From the NCBI GenBank assembly GCA_921293015.1, contig OV121083.1, forward strand, positions 29,008,908 through 29,072,907: DNA of 64,000 nt, in the 5' to 3' direction. Positions 1 to 11,600 of this stretch are shown in pieces. Under the pieces are notes generated by a model that was given only the letters and a program-made list of their open reading frames with translations, ran no database searches and was not told the origin of the DNA. The number at the start of each line of letters is the position of its first letter. Position 1 is the stretch's first letter. Made by a program: the position numbers and the translations under genes. The DNA comes from Phorcus lineatus (lineage: Eukaryota > Mollusca > Gastropoda > Trochida > Trochidae).

Positions 1-470
1 CAGATTGCTGCGTCAGTAATGACCTCGATTGATACCGCTCCAGGCCTCTTATACCCCAGAGCTAACCCCTGATTGGCTGGCGGCAATAAACAACTTTAGT
101 GCTGTACTTGCCTAACTTCAACAACAACAATCATGGCGGACACCTAACCAATAAACAAATACTCTAGCGCTACCATCGGAGGAAATTCCAAAGGAATATT
201 ACTGCCAAATGTAAGTATAAGTAGATAAAGGTAACGACATCAATAGAATATTTACTTGAATAGCAAAATACGTTAATAAGCCACCCATTAATCCCATTGA
301 CAAATATGTTTACATTAGCGATAAAATCATGAAAAGCCACCTAAACATCCAATAGCTAAATAATAATTACCCGTAATAACTAAATTAATACCACCCGCCA
401 ACCCATTTGTATAATACATACCCCGATTTCCTACACTGTAAATCAGAATACCCATTACCTAAGGAGTCTG
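1..470. other. Leading non-coding DNA
   Basis: AT-rich sequence with no ORF or repeat that I recognise. It may be an intron or upstream flank of the multi-exon gene that starts to be visible at 5,473, since that gene's earlier exons are not in view. Confidence 0.5.
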
Positions 471-770
471 TATACAAAGTTTCAACTTTCTAAACATTTT
501 GTTTCTGGAGAAGAAGATGAAAAAAGGTTTTTGGAGTGTGGCCCAGTGGCCCCTGTTAGGGGTCACAGGGTCACCAAATGTATAAATCAAAAACCTCATT
601 AGTTAAAGAGTCTGTACACAAAGTTTCACCTTTCTAGACATTTTGCTTCTGGAGAAAATGATGAAGGGTTTTAGAGTGTTGCTCCTTTTGGCCCTTATTA
701 GGGGTCACAGGTTCATCAAAGGTATTATTTGTTAGTCAAGGATTCTGTACACAAGATTTCAGATTACCTG
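471..770. repeat. Tandem ~125-bp repeat, just over two units
   Basis: Two diverged units, from about 477 and about 602, plus the start of a third. They share AGTCTGTA-ACAAAGTTTCA, then TTTCTGGAGAA, then a TTAGGGGTCACAGG core. The same family recurs at 9,370-9,930 and 14,050-14,380. This is an interspersed satellite-like repeat; its class is unknown. Confidence 0.6.
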
Positions 771-879
771 AGTCATTTGTTAAGAAGATGCAATGGTTAA
801 AAGTTTACGGGTGGTTGGGTGCTGGACGACATGCCATGCCATAAGCCCATCTCCATGAAATAATACTGAAAAGATTACG

Positions 880-1079
880 AGATAGAACCAGAAAAAGGTC
901 AAACTCACCAATACCACATACATTAAGTTTGAATTTTTTCCATGGAAACCACTAAAAATATAAAAATTCAAAATATCCTCAGTAACAAAAGCCACTACTC
1001 CACTACGAGGTCTAACTACAAACCAAATTTCATAGAAAAATATTAAACAGCATTTGAGATATGGCCCGGAACAAAAGCA
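880..1079. repeat. Interspersed repeat around TTCCATGGAAAC
   Basis: About 130 bp (TCCATGGAAACCACTAAAAA, then an A-rich stretch, then a CCACGAGGTCT-like end) is matched by a diverged direct copy at about 5,135-5,260. The first TIR element (1,082-4,605) and a 0.5-kb MITE (4,612-5,130) lie between the two copies. ORFs here are not coding. Confidence 0.45.
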
Positions 1080-1949
1080 TAAAGTCCCAACTCACACTAC
1101 TTACGATTACACTATGGAACATTACGATTCGATCGTATTGGTATCATATTGTGGTTATGTCAAAACGGTTTCTGTGCGTGAGGTACACGATGTGGGTACA
1201 ACCATTGCACGTAAGATCACGATTCTAACACGGCCAGAACACAATCAACACAAACTTGACACAACGCTTTCAGGATGGAATAACGAATTGTGTAAGACTA
1301 ATGCACCTTTTTAAAATTATTTGTGCAAAGGCAAGAAAGGTTAACCATTGCTTTTTATGATCAATGTAGAATTATTATTCATCCTGTGATGCATTGCAGC
1401 TATGAATTACAATGTCATTGCAATAAAGACATGTGGACATATATTACTAATTCTAACATTATCTTCGGACAATCTTCCTGAGTTTTTCTCATCTACTGGC
1501 TTTATGCAAATAACTACTGATGGTGTTTGACGGGCATTAGTGCTGATTCAAAGCAGTTGAATTTCCAGACCACGTAAGGAAGTTAACTTCTTAACATTGA
1601 GAAACTTCTTTGAGTGGCATTTAGAAGTTGGTATGATGAAGAAAATAGGAAATTTATGGATTAACAACTTCTATATTGCAAAGAGATGCGACATTTCGGT
1701 GTAGATACTAACACCGTTATCAAGCAAGTGATACTCAAGGTTACAGCACTGTGATTATATACATACGTTGAGGCATGTTTACACAAGTAATTATGTTGAT
1801 GTACAGTAAATGCTTTTGCAATAGATTGGAAGCCAAATGGACAATGAGGTGGATACTGATTGAGAGGGATTAGCGTTGATTGGTCTTGATCAAGTGATGG
1901 TAGGCTTATGGGATGTCATATCCTTAATCTCTGTTCATGGCGGGGTTAA

Positions 1950-2765
1950 ATTTCAAAATATTCATTTCTTCTAAAGTCTTTCTGATCTTATAATCTGGGT
2001 GACTGGTTTCAAGAATTTCAATGTTGTTCCAATGGTTGTTGTGTTTTGGGTGGGCCTGGATGTGGTCAGAGATGGCTGATTTTGAGTCCTTGTTTGTGAC
2101 TGAGGTTTTATGTTCCTCGATTCTTTTGGGGAGTGGCCGGGACGTTTCACCGATGTAAGAGTCGCCATATTCAAACTTGATGTGGTAGACTACTCCGGAT
2201 GGGACCTGTTTGATGCTGTTTGGAGGTCAACCAGTGGCTCGAAGGATGTTCTGCATTGATTGTCCTTTTTTGAAAACTACATCGATGTTGGCCTGCTTCT
2301 TGAGTAATCGTCGGATGTGGTGGCTGGTGGTGCTGATATATGGAATGCTTATGATGAAGGGGGCTTACTGCTGGCGGGGGTTTTTGCTGGTGGGGCTGAG
2401 GGTGGACTTGATGATTTTGTCGACTAGGTTGGCTGGACTCTACGGAGGTGGTTGAGTTCGGTGTCTAGGGCTTGTGGTGAGGAGCAGATGTTCTTTGCAT
2501 GGCGGGTAAGAGTGGCAATGATACCTTTTTTGACCTGGAGGGGGGTGGTTGGATTTGAAATGAAGATAATGGTCTGCGTGGGTGGGTTTTCTGTAGATGG
2601 ATGTGTTGAGTTTGTCGTCGGCTTTCTTGACCAAAACATCTAAGAACGGGAGCTTGTTGTCGGTTTCTTCTTCTTCAAGAAAGCCGACAACAAACTCAAC
2701 ACATCCATACTCAACGCAAGTATCCAGCCAACCTAGTCGACAACCTAGTCGACGACATTGTTCTC
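1950..2765 (-). pseudogene. Penelope-like retroelement fragment (RT C-terminus and GIY-YIG endonuclease)
   Basis: On the minus strand about 2,640 down to 2,220 encodes the end of a Penelope-type reverse transcriptase, with the typical LDVLVKKAD and TSIYRKPTHADHYLHFKSN segments and a frameshift just after the latter. About 2,215 down to 1,950 encodes a GIY-YIG endonuclease: VVYHIKFEYGDSYIGETS followed by KRIEEH. There are in-frame stops and frameshifts, so it is dead. At 2,672-2,710 a piece of the same RT segment appears in inverse orientation (complement of about 2,593-2,632), consistent with the partial inverted tail often seen in Penelope insertions. It is nested in the TIR element at 1,082-4,605. 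Confidence 0.75.
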
Positions 2766-3345
2766 ATTCCAAAAGCGTAAGTCTGTGATAAATACTTAAC
2801 AATTTGCCTGAGAGAGCAATGTCGTGTTAGTCAAGCGTAATATAAGTATCCCCATTGATATCATTATTATCTACTTTGATTCAGTTTAATTTCTTATTGA
2901 TAACTAGTCCATCTGCTTTTAAATCTAACAGAACAAACAAAAGCAAACATTATATTCCTTTTACCGATGACATTACTATTTTTTTTTCTAATGTGTTTGG
3001 GAGTGTATTTCTATTTACTTATTTGAATTTTCGTACGATTGCGTATGAAAGTTATTCATAGATTTGATAAGTCTTACGCTACCAAACAATTTGGCTTGTG
3101 ATGAATTCTTGTTGCATAAGACTTATCAAACCTTGAATCAAAATCTTGGCTGAAATATTGCATTGAAGTCTATGTTGCAATATTTTGCCGTAAGGGGAAC
3201 CTGCTGGAAGCCCGAGAAGAGCGTGTATTAGAACATTGGTTGTGAAGGAATTAATCACGGAGCTACAACTGGACAAAACAGTGGGTATGCACTGGTAGAG
3301 AATTGTCGGCAGTGACATGGCGATTCGCTCGTCTCCCTCGCTAAT
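2765..3345 (-). other. Conserved segment of the TIR element with a short ORF relic
   Basis: The minus strand at 3,318-3,079 encodes about 79 residues containing CIPTVLSSCSSVINS and LLGLPAGSP. It aligns over about 60 residues with the ORF at 61,925-62,278 in copy 2 (CIPTVLSSCSSVINS, LLGLPAGSP, LQHRLQCNISA). I recognise no protein family. Nucleotide differences between the copies are both silent and replacement, so coding constraint is not demonstrated. It could simply be shared repeat DNA. Confidence 0.45.
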
Positions 3346-3349
3346 ACCT

Positions 3350-4135
3350 TACCCTCAATCTGGGGCTTTCATCCATTGCCATCTGTAGTGAATGTCCATG
3401 AAAGGTTTTGTAAACAGTTTTTAGGTCTTTCTAGAAATATACGCCTAACATCACGGCGCTTGATGAACTTGGTCATTAAAGGTAAATCAGTATGTCAAAA
3501 TTATCAAATATTGTGTTTGACTTTTGTCTCAAACTGAAAACACACTATTAAAACGGTATATGATTATCACTATTGTCTGGTTGAAAAGGGTTTAGATTGT
3601 TGGGCTTTTAAAGTGAAATCACTTTTGTCTACTTATGGGTTTGGTAATGTGTTGGCAGATCGGAATTCAAACATTTCGACGTTTGTAGAATTGTTCAAGC
3701 AAAGATGTATAGACATAATCAGTTGTGCTCATCAGATATTAATTTGGTCTCAAAACTTGATTTCTGTTGTAGGGTAAAACATTTATAGAGTTTGAGTTTT
3801 ATATTAGTAGTGTCAGTGTGAGAAAGTTTCGTATTTTTCTTAGTAGGTTTCGCTGCTCTAGTCACAATTTGATGGTAGAATACGGTATTTATATAGGTCT
3901 TAAAAGGGACGATCGCCTTTGTCCGCTTTGTATTATACCTTATATGGAAAACGGATACCATTTTTGTTTAGAATGCCCTTTTTATAAGAAATTGAGAAAT
4001 GATATTCTTTCAGAATATTTCAGAACATATCCTTCAGGCTTAAAGCTGGCCCAATTATTTACGTATTACAAGGATATTTTTGTCATTGACTGCCTCGCAA
4101 AATACTTCTTACTATGAAAACAAAAAAGAAGATTT
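3350..4135 (+). pseudogene. LINE 3' end fragment (non-LTR retrotransposon)
   Basis: Broken frames encode the C-terminal part of a LINE ORF2: VVNVHERFCKQFLGLSRN, then WAFKVKSLLSTYGFGNVLA, then (3,818-4,117) the end domain with CPLC, an H/C knuckle (YHFCLECPFYKKLRNDIL) and CLAKYFLL before the stop. The architecture matches the 3' end of the larger LINE at 48,580-51,000. It is a 5'-truncated copy nested in the TIR element. Confidence 0.7.
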
Positions 4136-4611
4136 CTGTCAATTGTTGTAACTGAAACTAACTAACTAGTTGACAGTGATGTGTTGATGATGTATCATGG
4201 TGCTCTCATGTATACCAAAATGCTGTATGACCTCGTGTAAGTTTAGCACTATAAGGGTTGATTTACGATAATAGTACTATTGCAAGAGGGACAATTTATC
4301 CATCGTGTTGTGGTTGTGCTGTTATCGTGTCCTAAGGCTGAAGCACGATCAACACAATCACAACACATACACTACACAATCACCACACAATCACTACACG
4401 ATCGACACACCCACAACACGATTTTCTGAAATCAGGAACATGTTTGCGATTTGAACGAATCGTGTTGGACAAATAGCACGATCACTGTACGCACTGTACG
4501 GTAACCACCCAATAACTGCACAATAACCACACAATAACAACACGATGACTATACGACACTTTCTTCAGCAATCGTAGTCGATCGTACGTAGTGTGAGTTG
4601 GGCTTTACCCT

Positions 4612-5130
4612 CATACCGGGAATTCTCGTATTAGGCCCTGCCGTTATTAAGCCCATGGGCTTAAATTTGAAATCAATTTTAGAGTGGTCTCCCTTTCAAA
4701 ATTCAAACCGCAGGTACTTACTTTGACGACATCGCGTCAAATCGGTGATTATAACTGGACTCCCATCGCAGGTGACATACGGAGCACTAAATGTGACAAT
4801 TTAAATGCCTATGATCGATACCCAGTGGCTGTCGAGTGTAAAAACGTCATGGTCAGACATAGTCCGATTGAGCAAAGCAAATTATGTAACTTTTCATTCG
4901 CAAATATACGTGACGGGGAATCACAATTGTGTTTTACAACCATTCATGTTTATCAATTTGATTTCATTCAATTCGTTCCATTAAAAAGTATAAAAGAACC
5001 ATGTTTTTTTGTCGTTTACTTTTTTTCGAATTTTAGCCCAGGGCTTAATTTCAGATGAAATGTTTCAATACTCACATGAGCAAAATTCAAAATTAAGGCC
5101 TGGGCTTAAATACGAGAATTCCTGGTTCAA
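4612..5130. mobile_element. MITE with CCNGGAATTCTCGTATT termini
   Basis: The left end (CCGGGAATTCTCGTATTAGG, 4,617) and right end (complement of CCAGGAATTCTCGTATTTAA, ending about 5,127) are inverted repeats. Inner inverted matches are AAGCCCATGGGCTTAAATTT at the left and AATTAAGCCCTGGGCTAAAA at the right. It lies immediately beside the first TIR element. The internal open frame (4,684-5,058) matches no family I know and is probably chance. Confidence 0.65.
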
Positions 5131-5472
5131 ATTGATCCATGGAAACTAGAAAAAATATATAATCTTTATAACCAAAGTAGTAAAAGGCACCACTTTACCA
5201 CCAGGTCTTACCAAATACTAAGTTTTGTTAAACAAAATATTTTGACTATTTTTTAGATGTGAAAGCTTTTTGTAATTACTGAATTATGGAATTACAGAAT
5301 TATATAGACAGAGGTTAAAAAATTATGTCTCCTTCAAAGCTTTGTAGGGGACATAACAAGTACTGTCAAGGCATTCCTGGATAATTCCTTTTTCTGGCTT
5401 ATAATTATTTCTTCAAAATGGTAAGAGAATGTATTGAGAAGGTAAGATCTGTACCCTAAGCTTTATGTGCAG

Positions 5473-5612
5473 GTGGCATCAGTAGAGTCAGTGCGTGAGT
5501 TCATCGCTTCATGGGAGATCAGCCAGACAGAAGCATTGCTGAAGAAGATAGAGGCTGAGAGGGAGAGGCGAGAAGAGGACGAGCAGCGCAGACATGAGGC
5601 AGAACAGGACAA
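5473..5612 (+). CDS. Exon 1 of those visible, dynein AAA5-like gene
   Basis: The acceptor is CTTTATGTGCAG. The exon starts in phase 0 (VASVESVREFIASWEISQTE) and runs through a basic/acidic coiled-coil segment, ERERREEDEQRRHEAEQ. The donor is CAA|GTCAGT, leaving two bases of a Lys codon. The open frame runs on into the 22-bp satellite, but that extension is not coding. Confidence 0.75.
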
Positions 5613-8600
5613 GTCAGTCAGCATTCCTTCTAAGGATCATACTCACTCTTACACTCCATGTTACTCACTCTTACACTCCATGTTACTCACTCTTTCTCTC
5701 CATGTTACTCACTCTTACACTCCATGTTACTCACTCTTACATGTTACTCACTCTTACCCTCCATGTTATTCACTCTTACACTACATGTTACTCTTACACT
5801 CCATGTTACTCACTCTTACACTCCATGTTACTCACTCTTACACTACATGTTACTCACTCTTACACTCTATGTTACTCACTCTTACACTACATGTTACTCA
5901 CTCTGTCTCTCCATGTTACTCACTCTTACACTCCATGTTACTCACTCTTACACTCCATGTTACTCTTACACTACATGTTACTCACTCTGTCTCTCCATGT
6001 TACTCACTCTTACACTACATGTTACTCACTCTTACACTCTATGTTACTCACTCTTACACTACATGTTACTCACTCTGTCTCTCCATGTTACTCACTCTTA
6101 CACTCCATGTTACTCACTCTTACACTCCATGTTACTCACTCTTACACTCTATGTTACTCACTCTTACACTACATGTTACTCACTCTTACACTCCATGTTA
6201 CTCACTCTTACACTCTATGTTACTCACTCTTACACTACATGTTACTCACTCTGTCTCTCCATGTTACTCACTCTTACACTACATGTTACTCACTCTTACA
6301 CTCTATGTTACTCACTCTTACACTACATGTTACTCACTCTTACACTCCATGTTACTCACTCTTACACTCCATGTTACTCACTCTTACACTCTATGTTACT
6401 CAATCCTACACTACATGTTACTCACTCTTACACTCCATGTTACTCACTCTTACACTGTGTGTTACTCACTCTACACTCCATGTTACTCACTCTTACACTC
6501 CGTGTTACTCACTCTTACATGTTACTCACTCTTAACCTCCATGTTACTCACTCTTACACTCCATGTTACTCACTCTTACATGTTACTCACTCTTACACTC
6601 CATGTTACTCACTCTAGACTACACTACATGTTACTCAATCCTACACTACATGTTACTCACTCTTACACTACATGTAACTCACTCTACACTCCATGTTACT
6701 CACTCTTACATGTTACTCACTCTTACACTACATGTAACTCACTCTACACTACATGTTACTCACTCCTACACTACATGTTACTCACTCCTACACTACATGT
6801 AACTCACTCTACACTACATGTTACTCACTCCTACACTACATGTTACTCACTCCTACACTACATGTAACTCACTCTACACTACATGTTACTCATTCCTACA
6901 CTACATGTTACTCACTCTTACACTACATGTTACTCACTCTACACTACATGTAACTCACTCTACACTACATGTTACTCACTCCTACACTACATGTAACTCA
7001 CTCCTACACTACATGTTACTCACTCCTACACTACATGTTACTCACTCTTACGCTACATGTAACTCACTCTTACACTACATGTTACTCACTCTACACTACA
7101 TGTAACTCACTCTACACTACATGTTACTCACTCCTACACTACATGTAACTCACTCTACACTACATGTTACTCACTCCTACACAACATGTAACTCCATCCT
7201 ACACTACATGTAACTCACTCTTACACTACATGTTACTTCTACACTAAATGTCACTCACTCCTACACTACATGTAACTTCTTCCTACACTACATGTCACTC
7301 ACTCTACACTACATGTAACTCACTCTACACTACATGTTACTCACTCCTACACTACATGTAACTCACTCTTACACTACATGTTACTCACTCCTACACTACA
7401 TGTTACTCACTCCTACACTACATGTTACTCATTCCTACACTACATGTTACTCACTCCTACACTACATGTTACTCACTCCTACACTACATGTTACTCACTC
7501 CTACACTACATGTTACTCACTCCTACACAACATGTAACTCCATCCTACACTACATGTTACTCACTCTTACACTACATGTTACTCACTCCTACACTACATG
7601 TTACTCACTCCTACACTACATGTTACTCACTCCTACACTACATGTTACTCACTCTTACACTACATGTTACTCACTCCTACACTACATGTTACTCACTCCT
7701 ACACTACATGTTACTCATTCCTACACTACATGTTACTCACTCCTACACTACATGTTACTCACTCCTACACTACATGTTACTCATTCCTACACTACATGTT
7801 ACTCATTCCTACACTACATGTTACTCACTCCTACACTACATGTTACTCATTCCTATACTACATGTAACTCACTCTACACTCCATGTTACTCACTCTTACA
7901 TGTTACTCACTCTTACACTACATGTAACTCACTCTACACTACATGTTACTCACTCCTACACTACATGTTACTCACTCCTACACTACATGTTACTCACTCC
8001 TACACTACATGTTACTCACTCCTACACTACATGTTACTCATTCCTACACTACATGTTACTCATTCCTATACTACATGTAACTCACTCTACACTCCATGTT
8101 ACTCACTCTTACATGTTACTCACTCTTACACTACATGTAACTCACTCTACACTACATGTTACTCACTCCTACACTACATGTAACTCACTCTACACTACAT
8201 GTTACTCACTCCTACACTACATGTTACTCACTCCTACACTACATGTTACTCACTCCTACACTACATGTTACTCACTCTTACGCTACATGTAACTCACTCT
8301 TACACTACATGTTACTCACTCTACACTACATGTAACTCACTCTACACTACATGTTACTCACTCCTACACTACATGTAACTCACTCTACACTACATGTTAC
8401 TCACTCCTACACAACATGTAACTCCATCCTACACTACATGTAACTCACTCTTACACTACATGTTACTTCTACACTAAATGTCACTCACTCCTACACTACA
8501 TGTAACTTCTTCCTACACTACATGTCACTCACTCTACACTACATGTAACTCACTCTACACTACATGTTACTCACTCCTACACTACATGTAACTCACTCTT

Positions 8601-11600
8601 ACACTACATGTTACTCACTCCTACACTACATGTTACTCACTCCTACACTACATGTTACTCATTCCTACACTACATGTTACTCACTCCTACACTACATGTT
8701 ACTCACTCCTACACTACATGTTACTCACTCCTACACTACATGTTACTCACTCCTACACTACATGTTACTCACTCCTACACAACATGTAACTCCATCCTAC
8801 ACTACATGTTACTCACTCTTACACTACATGTTACTCACTCCTACACTACATGTTACTCACTCCTACACTACATGTTACTCACTCCTACACTACATGTTAC
8901 TCACTCTTACACTACATGTTACTCACTCCTACACTACATGTTACTCACTCCTACACTACATGTTACTCATTCCTACACTACATGTTACTCATTCCTATAC
9001 TACATGTAACTCATTCTACACTACATGTTACTCACTCCTACACTACATGTTACTCACTCCTACACTACACTCGCTTTTATGCCCGGCGTGTCCAGGTCAA
9101 GAGTGTCAACTTTTGCGGCGAAGAGACTGAAATGGCGGCCCGGAGACAAAAAAGGTCTCAAATGACTGTTTAAAGACATAGTTTAGTGGCAAAGTGACGA
9201 TAAATGATAAGAATAGTAAGTAAACTTTCGATCCATAACAAACATTTTACCTTGAACATTTTTATTTCGCAATAAACATCGTTTTTAAAAAATCGTCTGC
9301 ACAAGACCATTAAGAAGTGAATTACCTTGATTCATTCTATATATGTGGTATCTTTTACCCATAAATTGTGACAGGCGCTTGTGCTCTGTCCATCCTTATT
9401 AAGGGCCACAGGGACCATGCCCTAAACATATTTTCTTCTTCTAAAGATGCAAAAGGCCTAGAAAGCTGAAACCTTGTGAACAGACTCCATAGATAATTGG
9501 AATTTCAATTTATAGACTTGGTGACCAAGTGACCCCTACTAAGGGTCACAGGGGCCAAGCCCTAATGACCTATTTTCATCTTAGAAAACTAGAAAACTGA
9601 AACCTAATAGGGACCCAGGGACCACACCCTCAAAACTTATGTTCATCTACTGCTCAACAAACAAAGGCCTTAAAAGTGGAAATCTTGTGTAAAATCTCCT
9701 GAGCTGTCAGGATTCTAAATATATAGGTTTGGTGACCCTGTGAACCCTAATAAGGCCAGAGGGACCAGACCCTAGAAAGCTATTTTCATCTTCCTCACCA
9801 GAAGCAAGAGGCCTAGAATGCTGAAACTTTGTGTGCAGACTCCTTGACTAATAGTTTTTTTGATTTGTAATTATAATGAATGGATTTGGTGATCCTGTGG
9901 CAGCTCATCATGTGACCCTGTTACCATTTAAAAAAGATTTTTAGATAGTCTGATGAGCTAAAGAGCCAATGTCTCTATTTTGTGACAGCTGTAAGATTGG
10001 CGTTTATCTTCGAGACTTGCTTGAAGACATTAGCAAGGCATGCAGTACAATCATTCAGTCTTGTTTAGGTGTTGTTCCCTACCTTACCTCATCGTAACAA
10101 CAGTCTAATGGTAGAGGTTCCTTAGGTGAGATTGACTTGAAAGTGCACTGCAACTCCTACCAGAGAGTGTCCTGATCTCAACATACCTATTTCCTGACAT
10201 TTTCAGCCAAGGTCATGTAATGTCTTTCTGTGTTCAGAAAATGTTCGTTATTGCCTTAAAACTCGACAAATGAAAGTAACACTTTAAGTTCATGATTTTT
10301 ATGAGAGCATCATCGTGAACATGGTATGTTTTGACACTCAGTTTTTCGTGCTGAACAAAAGAACTCTCATCGCAACAGTTATGGCATTTTGATATCATTC
10401 TTGATAAGGATGTTGTAACGAATGTACAAACTATGGAGAGCGACGTCACATCTTTATTCTTTTAGAGAAAAAGATTGACTGAAATCAATAAACAAGACTT
10501 ATATAGTTTAAATGCATCAGTCAATTGGTATGTTTACATTCATACATGTACATGCAGCCGAACTTAAAAATCCATGTTCTTTACAATGTATGCTTTTATA
10601 TTCATTCAGTCATTTAAACACGATACGGTAGCGTTAATGTATTCTTTATCTTGCACTCTCTAAACTTGACAACTTGAGTTGAACTTCACTTGGTGACACT
10701 GACGAGACTTGATACCATGTGACAACCAACTGGAATTACAAGTCCCCGACTGTGGTCACGTGCGCTATGCGCAAACGACACAACTATAAAAGATACCAGC
10801 CAAATCCTTACACATGGGTCTGGCTCCTCATTTTCATACTGTCATATTCTTTGGTATGTTGCAAAACAAGAAAGCGTGTTCCAAGCGTGTACTTTTTAAA
10901 GTTAAGGTTTTCTGTGCTTTCTTGATAAAACAACAGCGATTAGAACAGCGATCGATGCTTGGCTGTCTGCTGTTTGGGAAAGATAATTCGGTGACACATT
11001 TGTGCTCTTTCACTTTGAGAGTTCACACTTTCTCTACAACTTTCAGAAAAAAAACTTGTTTTATTGGGTTGTGTTCATCTACAATTTTATAGAGAATTTG
11101 TAATTTTGAAACGTCCGATTTATTGGATATTTTCAGAAGTATGAGGGATGTCCCAAAAATTTCTGGCCTGACCATAAAAACCAAAGAAACATTCAAATGT
11201 TTATGACTTATTTTTTTTACATAATCACCCTTGACCTCAATGCAATTTGCTACAGCGTTTTTGTAACATCTGCAACCACTCTGAAAACCACTTCTTATCA
11301 CGAGACCCCAAAAACTCCTCTACTGCAGCAATGACGTAATCGTCAGTCTTAAACCTTTGGCCACAGAGCTCTGTTTTCAGTCAAGGGAAGAGGAAGAAGT
11401 CTGAGGGGACTAGGTCTAGAGAATAGGCAGGGTGGGGGAGAATCCTGAACCCACAATCCTGTGCTGCACTGACTGCAATATGGGCGGTGTGAACTGGAGC
11501 ATTGTCCTGAAACAGCCACACACCTTTGCACAGTTTACCCCTGTGTTTCTCTTTGATTTTTTCTCGTAATTGTTCATTTGTGTAATGAGTGCCATTGATT

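Larger units (their letters stand above)
1082..4605 (+). mobile_element. TIR DNA transposon, family copy 1, with nested insertions
   Basis: The ends are inverted repeats, AAGTCCCAACTCACACTAC on the left and its complement ending GTTGGGCTT on the right, flanked by TA on both sides. Subterminal DNA at 4,310-4,560 is rich in short ACACGAT / ACACAATCAC units. Copy 2 (60,420-63,469) matches in inverse orientation over about 1,150-1,640, 2,765-3,345 and 4,240-4,605. The segments lacking a match are a Penelope-like fragment (about 1,640-2,765) and a LINE fragment (about 3,350-4,190), so those are later insertions. No transposase was recognised. A TA target suggests the Tc1/mariner or a similar superfamily, but that is inference. 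Confidence 0.75.

Noticed and set aside
4684..5058. 124-residue ORF as a gene
   Set aside because: It lies wholly inside a MITE, has no recognised domain, and only chance openness supports it.
5594..6867. Long ORFs (313, 319 and 466 residues) rich in TLHVTHSYTTCYS repeats
   Set aside because: They are translations of the 22-bp minisatellite, whose strand lacks stops in every frame. The 466-residue one starts in a real exon but runs past its GT donor into the intron.
5641..9070. CRISPR array
   Set aside because: Repeats are contiguous with no unique spacers, and the DNA is eukaryotic.
7378..9173. Further repeat-protein ORFs (304, 253, 188, 133 and 107 residues)
   Set aside because: Same satellite artefact; no signal peptide, unique sequence or conserved frame.
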